NCBI GenBank assembly: GCA_016800925.1
Contig: JABCPU010000128.1
Location: 1-64,000, forward strand
Source: Suillus spraguei
Lineage: Eukaryota > Basidiomycota > Agaricomycetes > Boletales > Suillaceae
Reading direction: 5' to 3'
DNA: 64,000 bases
The position numbers and the translations under genes are program-made. Of this stretch, positions 12,249 through 23,014 are shown piece by piece (position 1 is the stretch's first letter; every line of letters starts with the position of its first letter). The notes under the pieces are model-generated. The model did no database searches and was not told where the DNA came from. It saw nothing but the letters and a program-made list of their open reading frames with translations.

Positions 12249-13810
12249 TTATAAACACTGTACAACAATAGACACATCATCTAACCAAGGTGAGTCCATG
12301 TTCAAAGTCAGAACACGAGATACGCTCGTCGGATCATTACCAAGCGCCTGCCAAAGCAGTCGGAGGGCCAGACTCTTTTCATCTAGCTCTCTTGAGTTAC
12401 TGCGTGCGGCTGCACGAGCCCACTGATCAACAATCGCACGTTGATTTGTGCCACATATGTCTGTGAACCCATCTGAACAAAGTATAAGATATTTGCGAGG
12501 GGCTCGGGGGGATGGATCAAGGGGATAATGCGTGACTTCCGGCGTGGACGAAATATATGGAGGCGTATGGTTCCTCATCAAGAATTCTTCCCAAGGAGAT
12601 GTGTCGTGCTGACCAGGATATAAATTATAGAGAATACGTCGGGTGAACTCGGGTGGTTGTTTGAAGGGGGTGTCTCCCAGACCTGTTCAATCATCGAGTA
12701 GGTCAGCGGATAGTAAAGTATGAAAATACGAATGTAACATGCATCGAAAGGGTGCAATAGCTCCAAGCACACGACTATCCACAATACACTCCGGCTCACC
12801 AGGGTGCTCATTCATGACGCGCTGGACCTCAAGCGGATTTTCCCCGTTATGAAATTGCGTCAAAACTTCCACGTTCCACGATTTTTGATCAGTCTCTGAG
12901 ACCATCACTTGAATTCAAAAGTTAGCCGTCGCGATGGACAATATCGTCACGCTTTACGTACGTCCTTGGCAGTCACCCAGGTTGGCAAGCCATAGATTTT
13001 GGTGATCAGGGTCAACAAGAGCTACGAGTGCAGTAGTACCATACAAGCACAGCCTGGCCTTCGTGTAATTTTGGCCTCCCGAAAGTTGGTCATCGAGAAT
13101 TTCCTGGATCTGTAAGTCCGACAAGCGAGATAAAGATGACAAACCGTCCGGGAAAAGTTCCAGGACGTCATTGGCGATGGCGTCATCAAAAGCGCGAATG
13201 GCCATCGAAAACATGTCCGCAATTAAAGGCGGCGGTACAACACGGTCACCGTGTTTCCGAGTGATCAACTCCAAGTGTTCCCGCACAATGATAGGCATGT
13301 GATGGGCCACATGCTCAACGGTATGGCTACCCAGGTGACCTGTGAATAATTCCCGGTAATGACACAATGACCAAGCACGTTCTCAAAACTTGTGCCTACC
13401 ATCAAAAACTGCAGACAGGGTCCAAACGCGGCCCTGAATATGTATCTGCTGAATTGCATAACGGTCTTGCGAGGGAGTCTCAGCGCAAGGTTGGAAGTTG
13501 AGGGCATCTGCACGCCACCGTCCCGTCGGGTCAAATTTGACGCTGTGGAGGTTGGAGGCTGCCGCCAGGTGATCCCAGGCAGCGTCATGGTTCAATTTTC
13601 GAAAGGGACGTGGCCAATCATCTGTAGGACTACACAGATTGCCAGGGATATCGCCAAAGGAGGCAAACGATGTAGGACCGGTATAGCAGGAGCATTCGGG
13701 GCTTCCACCCATGAGGCGCCAGTCACAAAAGAAGTAAGCGCAGGAGAAATGTGGGGAAGCGGAATCCCCACTTTGCTGTTGGACCGCTTATAAGTCATTG
13801 CTGCTGTCAT
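12249..13810 (-). CDS. PP2C-family Ser/Thr protein phosphatase
   Basis: A metal-dependent (PPM) phosphatase. Conserved blocks in order: SQDRYAIQQI (PP2C motif 1 region), AVFDGHLGSHTVEHV (DGH motif; spliced across an intron starting at the GTAGGC after VFDG), GTTALVALVD, LWLANLGDCQ, LTQFHNGENPLEVQRV, LGAIAPFRC (LG..R motif), YLILCSDGFTD (metal-binding Asp) and LDDVSIVVQ at the C-terminus. The organisation resembles the mitochondrial pyruvate-dehydrogenase-phosphatase type (PTC5-like), but localisation is not established. The N-terminus is uncertain: an ATG at 13810 opens a frame that must splice into the frame beginning near 13719. The intergenic space to REV1 is about 200 bp and both genes are on the minus strand. 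Confidence 0.86.
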
Positions 13811-14332
13811 GTGCAGTACTGGGCGTTAAAGTTCAACATTAATTAATGACATATATCAATAAATTTGGTGTCTTTGTATGAAAGCCGTGCGGCGTGCGTA
13901 TACGCGTGGCGTCAAACGTCGCCGTGCCAGTACCACATTGAAAGTTTAGGACGGAGATGGGCACCTGGCAATTCAACGTGATGGGATATAGTTAACTCCC
14001 GCAATCCTGTGTTTGGTTGCGGAGTTTCGCGCGGTCATTCGATGCAACACAGGCACAATGGGAAACCTCCGTTGAAGGACGAACGCAAAGGGCAATAAAC
14101 TTATGTAAAGCTTAAAACCAGTGTCCGCACAGATAGCTACACTTAAAAAAGTGATACATTACACTACATACGACTTGCGTTATCTAAGAGCTACTAGTAA
14201 TCAAGATCGTAGTCGTAAAGCTACAATATAGTGACGAAAAAAATGTATACAATGTGCGTGGTTGTAAAGATCGTGGTAGGTAAGATCCAGTCTGACACTC
14301 CAGGTCCATGCAGAATTATGAGAAGACATTGC
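13811..14332. other. Intergenic region
   Basis: About 520 bp between the PP2C gene start and the end of the receptor-like gene. It should contain the PP2C promoter and the terminator of the downstream minus-strand gene. I see no conserved element or additional gene. Confidence 0.5.
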
Positions 14333-17216
14333 TTATTTACGGAAAGGGTTGCGAGATCCGCCCGTATTTGTAGGTGTGATCCAATGCGATGGGTCAGGTT
14401 CCGGGGACTGCCTTACGGACGCAGCGTACGACTCGGCGGCGGTTAGCGGTTTAGAAGGCAGTAGCTGACGTTTCAACACGTTTGGTTTCTTGGGTACCGA
14501 AGATCCAAGTGTCGTTGTCGAAAACCGAGAACTCAAAGGGTCCGATTTGACAGGCTGCCGAGGTTCGGGTCTGGAACGAACATTCCCTGTCGTCTGGGAA
14601 TACAGGGAACCTGATAGCCTATTAACATCGGAGTAATCATATGATTCGCGATGGTTGTAGAGATGAAGCGAAGGAGATCGGCTCGATCCCGAGCGAGAGT
14701 GCTCGTGTGCGCCCATAAGCGTCTCCATTTCCTTATGGTGCCGTGCCTCCTCCGCAGCGCGCAGTTTCCATAAAGCAATTTCCTCCGTCTCAGGCCGCGT
14801 GCTACGATTGTGCCCAAAAAGCCTCTCTCCAAAGCGGGCAAGTCGCCATCTCCAGTTTTGCTTGTGGAGGGCCTTAGCAGACGCAAATGCTGCTGTCTCC
14901 TTTGCTCGCTGCTTGCGAGCTCGGCGCCGCCAGCAGTAGAAAAAGGCCACAAAGATGAAAGCACATCCAAGCGCCATGAGTAAAATCTCCCACCACTGCA
15001 ATCGTTGGGTTGTGGTTGTGATAGGAGTCGATAGCCCTGAGGGAAGCGCGCCTGAACTGGTACCAGAAGGTGAGACTTGTACAAGTTCTGAAAGGCACGC
15101 CCCAAGACTTGGGATAACACTTGTACCGCTGGTGCAGTTAGCTGACGTGCAAGCACCCCCACGCAAAACTTGACTAGAACTTGAGCAAGCGAGGCAGTTA
15201 TTCGGACCGGCGCCTGAACAGCTAGCACAACTGGAATCGCAAGACTGGCATGTTGAGGACGTTGTGTCGAAATACTGGTTCTGACTGCAAGTAGCGAGAC
15301 AGCGACCATTTGTAAGGACAGGGAGTGCTTTGTTGCAACTTGTGCACTGGTTAAAGGATGCACCTGAACATGTTGCACAGTCTGGATGGCAGGAAACGCA
15401 GGACCCAGAAGAACTAAACGTGTTGGAGGGACAAGAACTGACGCACTGCCCGTTTGAAGCTAGCAAGTTGTTCGTGCATGTCAAGCAGGTGGTAGCGCTT
15501 CCCGCACAGCTACTACAGGATGAAGAACAAGCTGAATACGACATCAGTCTAATTAGTAATCAATCGAAATGAGACACTCCGTACCTGTACACGTCAAATT
15601 ATCTTGAGGAGATAGGAAAGTACCAGATGGACAACTTGTCACACACTGCCCTTGTGACAAGACAAAACCGGGAAGACAGCCAGTACACTGAGCTTGATTG
15701 ACGGTAGATGCCACATTGAAATTGGATATCTGGCAGGTCGTGCACTTGGGTCCACAAGCTGAGAATTACATATTGAGTACACGTCAATGCACAGTGGGAT
15801 ACACTTACTGTCGCACTCATGCTTGACATTGTTGGCAATCATATTGGAGCCTGAGCAAACACCCCCAGAACTGGTCGTCACGCATGACCCATTAAACTTG
15901 TACGTGCCGGATCCGCAGATGACACAATCGTTCGAATTTGGCCCGGTACAAGTCGTGCAAAGCGGCGAACAAATCGCGCAATTAGACCCAGCACCGTAAC
16001 TTCCGGTAGGACAAGTCGTGCTATTTGACGTAGTTTGCGGAATGGCATCGCACATTGTGCGGTCGTTCCCGTCCTGAGTAAATCCGGACGCGCAAGTAAT
16101 GCAGTCCCCGGTGCCATCAGCACACTGTTGACAACCCAACTGACAAACTGAAATCAAAGATGAGATTGGTGAGACAGAAAAAAAGAATGTATCGTAACTG
16201 ACTTTCGCAGTTCCCGTTTGTAGCTAAAAAGAAACCGGCCGCACATGCAGCACATTGAGTTCCGTTTGACGCCGAGGTCCAACCACTAAGACAGGTACAC
16301 TGTCCGTTAGCGCCACATTCGCCATTGATACAATTGCAACTCGATGGCGGGTTTGACACTACTGGCACCAAGCAACGTCCCGTGCCCGAGATTCCATCAT
16401 CACATGAAGTACACCCTGACGGACAGGCCTGACACTCCGGTCCGAAGAAACCAGACGAACACGCCTCGCAAGATGAACCGGTGAATCCGCTGGACATTGA
16501 CACGTCCCAGAAGAGGAGCAAATGCCATCTCCGGAACAAGCCGGCGAACAGGATGACGATTGCAGGTTGAGCAATGACAGGGACCCTGAGGCGCTCACAG
16601 GGAGCTGGCTGACATCAGGAATAGAGTTCCACAAAATGACACGGCTGTTACTTCCGGCTGATACGGCCGCCCATACGTTCCCTGAGAGGGCAATGAGGAC
16701 GCCGTAAATGGGATGGTTGTATTTCCGATGGGGGTCGTGGGGAGACTTGAATATGAACCTTGTCCTGAATAGAAAGCTTGCGGGTAGATCCGATGCCTGG
16801 TTGAAGTGCAATATTTAGCGGAAGAGTAACTGAAGATCCAGCGCTCGAGTTTCCGAAGCCAGTGGATGGAGAAAGTTTAGCAGAAGAAGACGTTAAGAGC
16901 TCATGAAGAAGCTCTGGGTTGGTCGTAGATGTATATTGTCCAGGAAGAAGAAGGACTTCGGTAGATTCTCCAGATGTTGAGAGAGTTGCTCCAACTTATC
17001 ATAGTTATGAGTACGACGATGTATGTTCCACTAACTTTGGACTCACGAGTTGTATTGGAATAACCTTGCAGGCATTGACCCGCAACACATAAAACAGAAG
17101 ATGAAGATTGCGCGACTGAGCAATGGCTAGCATTAGATGTGTCGATATCAAGTAGTTCCACACTCACCGACAGACGCGCCAAAGGCGAAAGTAGCAGCAA
17201 GTATGCTCGACAACAT
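14333..17216 (-). CDS. Secreted/single-pass membrane protein with furin-like cysteine-rich repeats
   Basis: The start is the ATG at 17216, giving MLSSILAATFAFGASV, a signal peptide whose codon is split by an intron (GTGAGT...CTCAG). The ectodomain has a beta-rich N-terminal half (STSGESTEVLLLPGQYTSTT; VILWNSIPDVSQLPVSASG) followed by many cysteine-rich modules (CSPACSGDGIC, SCEACSSGFFGPECQACPSG, CQQCADGTGDCITC, CATCSGASFNQCTSC, CASCSGAGPNNCLAC) of the growth-factor-receptor/furin type. A single membrane segment follows (WWEILLMALGCAFIFVAFFY), then a basic and Ser-rich cytoplasmic tail of about 190 residues ending SRNPFRK. The architecture recurs in agaricomycete genomes; its role (cell-surface sensing or wall-associated) is unproven. 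Several short introns interrupt the repeats, e.g. near 15560 and 16150. Confidence 0.85.
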
Positions 17217-17501
17217 GTCAAGCTAAGGGACGCGCAGCGAGATGAAAGCAAGAAGTAAAGAAATAAAGTGCAAATCTCTGTCACAAAAAGGCATGGTGAG
17301 TGTGGCCTTTTGTTATTTTAGAAGAATAAGGTCGGTGGTTGCTGCTCGACTACTATGATCCCAAGAGAACAATGTCGTGTCCAAGAACAATAAGCAAGTT
17401 CATTTGCAAACTTCCTTATTTGGTAATCCCAGCCGTGCCTCTTCACGCAGTACGACAATTGACCCATCGGGCTACAAGGCCGCTGCACTGAACTGCACAT
17501 A

Positions 17502-18713
17502 CTATTAGTTACCACTAGTTCGTGCACTCCCTACATCTCGTGCAGTCACGAAAGTCATGGAAAGTCACGGTATCGTCACACTAGCCGGTTTCAAAGGCCG
17601 TTTGGCACTAGACATTAACGAAGGTATACTGTATATACAAATCACTGGCTATATTCATAACTGGAATTTAGTTCAGAACTGACCCTCCGATGTCTTTAAC
17701 ATTTTGGTATTCAGTATCAATGGGGCCATCAGCCAAAATAAATGACGGAGGAATGGAATCGCCAGCTGCCGAAACACATTCAATTATTGTGATATTATCA
17801 CTGTAAATACGATAGCGTTCTCGATTGCTTTTCGAGAAGGTAAATTTTGAATTGTCTCCCTTTCGACCACCTCCCATTTGACACCCTTTCTCATCAACAT
17901 TTCAGTTGTGTTCCGGTGAAATTCCTTCGTGCTTGTCATCCAAGGCCTTGCGCATATCAAAATACTCGGTGATCGTTGACTCGTTGAAATTTTGTGCGCG
18001 CTTTGGATCCAGGCCTCGTGATTTCGCAACAATGATATCTGCATGGCGAGAAATGAAGCGGTGGACCCAATTCTTGCCAGGGTAAACATTCACCATCTCG
18101 AATATTTGAGCACGGAGTTTTCGGTGATGGAGAGGGGTTGCAGAATCCGAGTTGTGTTGGCACCAGTCTTGGGATTCACTGAGTAATGATCTCCGAGTGC
18201 CAGGATTTCCTGAAGCGCGATCTCGCACAGTCTGCGGGGGTACCTAAAGAAAACCTGAGTTACATCCAAGTCAAAATAACTAAGGGAGTGCTCACCTTGT
18301 GAGCTATAGCAGCACTCTGAAAACTGGGATAAACACCATTCAAGGCATCGTGGACAGCAGCTTGAATGCGAGCCTCTTTATCAGAATCTCTGGGACGTTC
18401 CTGCGTCCCAGCAACTCGAGTGCGTGCCTACTCGCCCATATACACGTTCAGATGCGTTACTGATAGCGTGTTCGGATTTGAAACTCCGCTATGGCAGTAC
18501 CGGCAGGTGACAGCGAGAGTGACACCAGCGGTGTCACCACCAAAAAAATATCTCTTTTGTTTCTCATTAGATTAGGTCCATTCGAGTTCGTAGGGCGTAC
18601 TTATGATTTATTGATTCATATGCATGTATTAGTTTGAAGATTAATAGTAGAAAAGTGTTGTTTTGAGCAGTGCACGAGATGTAGGGAGTGCACGAACTAG
18701 TGGTAACTAATAG
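17502..18713 (-). mobile_element. Pogo/Fot1-like Tc1-mariner element, internally deleted (non-autonomous)
   Basis: The element is 1212 bp with near-perfect 43-bp terminal inverted repeats beginning CTATTAGTTACCACTAGTTC (left, 17502-17544) and the same read inward from the right end at 18713. TA dinucleotides flank both ends (17500-17501 and 18714-18715), the expected Tc1-mariner target duplication. It contains a truncated transposase on the minus strand. Full pogo-like elements are larger; here most of the DDE domain is missing between about 17668 and the terminal repeat. Confidence 0.9.
17668..18360 (-). pseudogene. Pogo-like transposase fragment (CENP-B-type HTH plus start of DDE domain)
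   Basis: Recognisable pieces are the helix-turn-helix/CENP-B-like N-terminal region (KNWVHRFISRHADIIVAKSR, then GLDPKRAQNFNESTITEYF) and the start of the DDE-1 domain (NVDEKGCQMGGGRKGDNSKF, then FTFSKSNRERYRIYSDNITI and IPPSFILADGP). An in-frame TGA lies just before NVDEKG, at the position where this family normally has a Trp codon (TGG), so a single base change explains it. The frame then ends at 17668, well before the remaining catalytic acidic residues. Not functional. Confidence 0.82.
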
Positions 18714-18715
18714 TA

Positions 18716-19456
18716 TCAGAGTCATTAGACGTGAACTGATGTTCGGGGTGTGAAGAAGATATAGTGTATTTCACGAAGATGCTAACGCCTAATATCATTC
18801 TCACTCTTCGTTTCATGTGCCCTAACTGGGAACTACGTATTTGGTCAAGCGAGACACGCAAAACTCGGGATGCGGCATGCCCGCATCCTCAGCACAAAAG
18901 TTCTAGGGTGTCGATAAAAAAACACCTGACAACAGAAAGCCTAAAAGGCCTACTATTCTAACTCAATTGAAACAAGTACATTTGTAATCCTATGTATGGC
19001 TACGGTAAGAGTCCAGGCATATGGTCACAACAAGTCCATTACAAATGAGTAGGGAAATGACGCTAAAATATCCGAAAAAGGCCTCATAAAAGATGACAAC
19101 CTAGAAGCGATAGGTCAGCATCAAGTCCAAAACAACGCAATAAACATGAATCAGAAAATTATTTGGCAATAGAAGTTATCTCCACAAGGATCAGAACAGG
19201 TCTGAAGTATTTCATCAAGAGAAGGGCACAAGAAAAGATACTCACATGGTGATATACAGTGTGCCGACAGGATAAATATGATACAACAATTTGCAGTGCG
19301 ACACTATGGGAAAAAAATTAGTATCAGGTTTAAATCATTACTTGAGACGAGAAAGGTCAGAAAAAAAGGCAATATCAAGATGTCCGCATGTAGGTCTCAG
19401 AACAGGTCTGATGTGTATCATCCTGAAGAAAAGGTGGAACACAGAACTTACAACTT
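18716..19456. other. Intergenic region between the pogo element and calcipressin
   Basis: About 740 bp. It should include the 3' region of calcipressin on the minus strand. No motif or gene is recognised; the open frame crossing it on the + strand is the antisense shadow of calcipressin. Confidence 0.4.
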
Positions 19457-20204
19457 TCATCGCACCGGCACTGGTGGCATAGCGGTTGCTACAGGTTTCC
19501 ACCGCAGCCTGGCCGGGGATGGACAGCCATACTCCCAGTCAACGTCCTCCCCATCATCGTCATTCATATCGCAGTCCTCGACGTATACTCCCACTCCTAC
19601 GCCATCTTCAGGTTCTAGTAGCACTTCCCGGCTAGACCGCCTCTCCTGCAATTTCAACTTGCGAAGTGCAGCTATAAGATCATCTGCGAGAGGAGTAGCA
19701 TTTGGTGGTTCTTCACGAATTTGTTCCCAACCAATGGGTGGGGATCCCGGTGGTGAGATAAGGAAGTTCTTTTCGATCGGTGGAGGACGTAGTAAATTTT
19801 CGTCTGCCGTTGGTGATGACGGCGAAAATATAGGGTTGGGCTCGGAACGATATACTCTCAAAATCGTGGGTATTCTGTGCACAAAAAATGAGAAACATTA
19901 CGACTACTTCGAGTCAGATCACGTACCTGTGTGGGAGAGTCAAAATAAGAGGATCACAGGCGTTCTTCGCGAGTTCAGCGGTCTCCTCTGAATAATACAC
20001 GACGATTATGCGAGAAAACGATGCTATCGGCACCCATTGGTTAATCTCGCCGTATGTAGCAAAGTGGTCGCGCAAAGCATTGATTATCGAAGGTTGGAAA
20101 AAAGTTCGAGGAATTTGTGTTATCACAAGTGAATTTGTGGGCTCAATAGACTTGGGCGATGCAAAAGAATTTGCGCGCTGGGTCAGAATCGAAATATCTG
20201 GCAT
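19457..20204 (-). CDS. RCN1: Calcipressin (calcineurin regulator, RCAN family)
   Basis: Calcipressins bind and modulate calcineurin in Ca2+ signalling. Exon 1 starts at the ATG at 20204 and carries an RNP-like fold: SLVITQIPRTFF, followed by HFATYGEINQWVPIASFSRI and IVVYYSEETAELAK. A GT-AG intron follows LTLPHR. Exon 2 reads ILRVYRSEPNP, then the signature FLISPPGSPPIGWEQIREEP (the calcipressin SP-repeat with the downstream WE.I.E.P element) and TPLADDLIAALRKL. The C-terminus is acidic, with a stop at 19457. Length (about 225 residues) and motif order match fungal members (yeast Rcn1, Cryptococcus Cbp1). Confidence 0.92.
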
Positions 20205-20296
20205 GTCGTGGTTAGCGCTGAAATGGGAAGTGGTTGTGTGTTGTGTTGAACGACGCCTTGGTAACTTGGAACTTATACTCGAAAAAATATCTATGG

Positions 20297-20539
20297 TTAC
20301 ATAATCGCATAAGCGGACACTGCCTTGGAGATCTCGGATAATTGTGCCTGCAGAGGAGCCAAGCGGGCCAGCGCAGCAATAGTCGCAGCATGAACACAGG
20401 TTATAATCTGCGGTATACAGGGTATGTTAGAATTGCGGTGTTGTGGGCAGTTCTTGCAGTCCCTCTGTGCTCTCGATCCATGCGAAGACCTATCATGATT
20501 ACTACTTGACCGTTTCTCAAAGAAAATTCGGTTGGTCAT
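20297..20539 (-). CDS. Possible small hypothetical protein, 80 aa
   Basis: A true ATG at 20539 opens an 80-codon frame ending at 20297. The C-terminal half is alpha-helical and coiled-coil-like (ATIAALARLAPLQAQLSEIS), the N-terminal half is charged and has several Cys. It lies tail-to-head with calcipressin on the same strand. I do not recognise it; the real model may be spliced differently. The coiled-coil half is the only reason to keep it. Confidence 0.3.
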   Translation of the reverse strand: MTNRIFFEKRSSSNHDRSSHGSRAQRDCKNCPQHRNSNIPCIPQIITCVHAATIAALARLAPLQAQLSEISKAVSAYAIM

Positions 20540-20754
20540 CTGGATTCGATACTTTCACAGCCACAATCGCACGAACAATACAGTGTTGATTATCATAGGA
20601 CAGGTGCAGATGTTCATTATCAAATCCCCTCTAGAGATAGGAAATCGAGTCACCAGCTGACGGTGCTACTATTTATCATACACGCACTTCCGACGCCCAG
20701 ACTCAAAGGATTCGTACCAAGAAGACTTTCAGTTGTATCACATCATAATAGTAG

Positions 20755-21838
20755 TTATGCGCGCAATCGTTTCTGCACAGCATCCTGTTTCTCCTTGAGA
20801 GACTGCAGTTTCTCGTCCTTCGTGGCGTCGTAAGCGATGGTGACCTGGTTAAAGCTGTATTAAAGAATACACGTAAATCGGTTGTCATATTAAGGAGGCT
20901 GTATGACCCTGATGACTCACGGGTTATCCGGTGATTTCTGAAACTGCTTGTGCAGAAGATCCTGTATAAGCCAAACGTCAGACATCTGGAAATTGCGCTG
21001 ACGGCGGCACTGACTTGATATTGCTGCAGGCGCAGCCCAGGATGCTGCGGTTGAGAAAATAGTATGTCAACCTTGTGTTTCGCATACTGGGGATGCGGCC
21101 GTACCTCCTCTTTCAGATTTGGCAGTTCACGTTCCTTGTAAGCTTCAAATGCAGCCTAGGGGAGTTATAAATTGCATATCAGAAAACATACCATTATGTA
21201 AATTCTCACCTTGAATCGTCGCTATTAGGTGGTGGTTATGTCAGTGATCAGTTGGCATAGCTTCAGGAAGAAGTTAAATAATCTTGCCTCTGGGTGCCTT
21301 TCGATACCTGCAGCTTGTTGCCCTACACTGGCCTTGTCCATCTTTGCGGTCACCACTTCCAGCAGATCGAGTGCATTATCGATGCCAGTTGCAGCATAGC
21401 TTTCGATCTCTTTGGACGGTTCAGCCTTGGAATCTGTCACTGCTGCTGGTGTTGCTTCACTCGAGCTGCCCCCAGCTGCGATTGCTCCGGGACCAGCCGG
21501 TTTGATATCTTTCTTCTTTTTGGGTGCTGGCTTGGCTTTTGTGGGAGCAGCTTCCTCTTCTGCTTGAAGCAGCCGCGCATTCTCAGCTTTGCGGGCGAGC
21601 TCAGCTAAACGCTTGGCTTCCTTTTCCTCCTTAGCTTTGTTTCCCTTGGCGCCATCGTCCCACTTTTCAGCCTCCTTTTTTGCCTGTAAATACCGATTAA
21701 TGAATCATGTACACAGGGTTTCGGCAGTGCTGACAGACACACCTTGTCAGCAGCTGCAGCGTCTTGCTTCTTCGCCTCGTTCTCTGCCTTCTTGGCTCGG
21801 CCACTTTCTTTCTTTGCATTTCCACCCTTTGGAGCCAT
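20755..21838 (-). CDS. CCDC124/Lso2-like coiled-coil ribosome-associated protein
   Basis: CCDC124 and yeast Lso2 bind ribosomes and help in recovery and recycling after stress. The ATG at 21838 gives MAPKGGNAKKESGRAKKAEN, a basic coiled coil continuing through WDDGAKGNKAKEEKEAKRLA and ELARKAENARLLQAEEE, a Pro/Ala/Lys-rich linker, then the conserved C-terminal domain: ALDLLEVVTAKMDKA, IERHPERRFKAAFEAYKERE, LPNLKEEHPGLRLQQYQDLL, QKSPDNPFNQVTIAY. The conserved HPERRFKAAF block only reads correctly if a 12-nt micro-exon (21210-21221) is used and the preceding intron (21222-21287) has a GC donor. Other introns are ordinary GT-AG. Confidence 0.87.
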
Positions 21839-22191
21839 TTCTGAAGTTGTGGATATCAATCTGGTATAATCAAGTTATGGAAAGTTCAAACTGTTTAACA
21901 AGAACGTACAAGTTCCAACAAAGGGCCAACACTTAGTCAGATACTAATCTAATCTAATCAGCAGCGCAAGTTAAACAACCAAGAACACAGCCACAACCTC
22001 GTGTAGTAATTCAAATAAATATCGCAAGCATAGCCTGAGCTCGGTGACTTGACCAGCCCCATTTAAAGCGCTGCAGTGCCAGTATTTTCTAAACTCATCT
22101 TTGTGTACATCTATTTCACATACCACACCATCCTGTCGTAGATCCCCATCAATATCCATCAGTACTATCATATCACACGACGTTCGCATCA

Positions 22192-23014
22192 ATGGGTGAT
22201 TCCGTGAGCAAGTGGTCTGCAGGAGTAGGCTGTAAGTACAATTGTTCAGCTCTGTATGTTGCATATAGATTGATGCACCCAAATAGACGGTCCAGTTCTC
22301 TCACAGACTGACCTTTATCTGCTTAATACCGAGCTGCAGCTGCACCCGATTATGGCTGGTGCAAGCCATGGCTTCCACCTTATGTTCAATCTCGTCACTG
22401 GTATGTCACCTCAGAGTAAATATCTGACGAAGCTAATGTTTTGTGAATACAAGGTTCTACTGGTGGCTTCAATCCCAATGATCGGGATCGTGATATCCCA
22501 TTTTCTGCCAAAGACGAACCTGCAACACTTCCCCGCGTTCAAGATTTGATCATCATTACCGAATCCAGCCCATGGTGCACGGTAGTGCACAATGACCGTG
22601 GCGTTACTATGGGTGATGTCTGCAGTACGATTTGGAAAGAGTGAGTTCCTGCCCAGCAACCCTTGGCGTCTGAATCTGACCTTACGACTCAGGTACACAG
22701 AGAATTATGTGACCGATGCAGAATTTAACGTTCTCCCTCCAAGATTGCAGGAGCAGGTTAAGAGGGCCGCTACGCACAATAGTGCCTCTGGCGCATCTTG
22801 GAACATGTATTACAACACCCCTGCACCAAACCGGTACAAACGGGTCGGTGAGTTATCTGTGTCACTGTACAATTATGCAATATTTTATACAATCTCTGTA
22901 GATTGGCTTCGAGACAAGTACTACTTTGACGGTCTGTCAAAGAAGGACAACTACTCAATCCAACGTCTCGGTTTTAAGGCTCCCAACATCTTTGTACTAA
23001 ACCTCACCTCGTGA
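22192..23014 (+). CDS. DUF6699-domain protein
   Basis: DUF6699 is a fungal domain of unknown function, expanded in Agaricomycetes. Spliced reading: LYLLNTELQLHPIMAGASHG, then GSTGGFNPNDRDRDIPFS, LPRVQDLIIITESSPWCTVV, RGVTMGDVCSTIWKE, YTENYVTDAEFNVLPPRLQE, NRYKRVDWLRDKYYFDGLSK and IQRLGFKAPNIFVLNLTS. The PWCTVV...GVTMGDV segment is the most diagnostic. The N-terminus is tentative: an exon of only 12 nt (ATG GGT GAT TCC, 22192-22203) followed by a GTGAGC intron to 22306 keeps the frame. Introns also follow NLVTG, WKE and YKRV. Confidence 0.78.

Noticed and set aside
14533..15378. 281-codon minus-strand ORF within the cysteine-rich gene
   Set aside because: Alternative-frame shadow of the furin-like repeat protein; the in-frame product has the signal peptide, Cys modules and membrane segment.
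19278..19991. 237-codon + strand ORF
   Set aside because: It is antisense to both calcipressin exons, whose conserved ISPPGSPPIGWE signature is on the minus strand.
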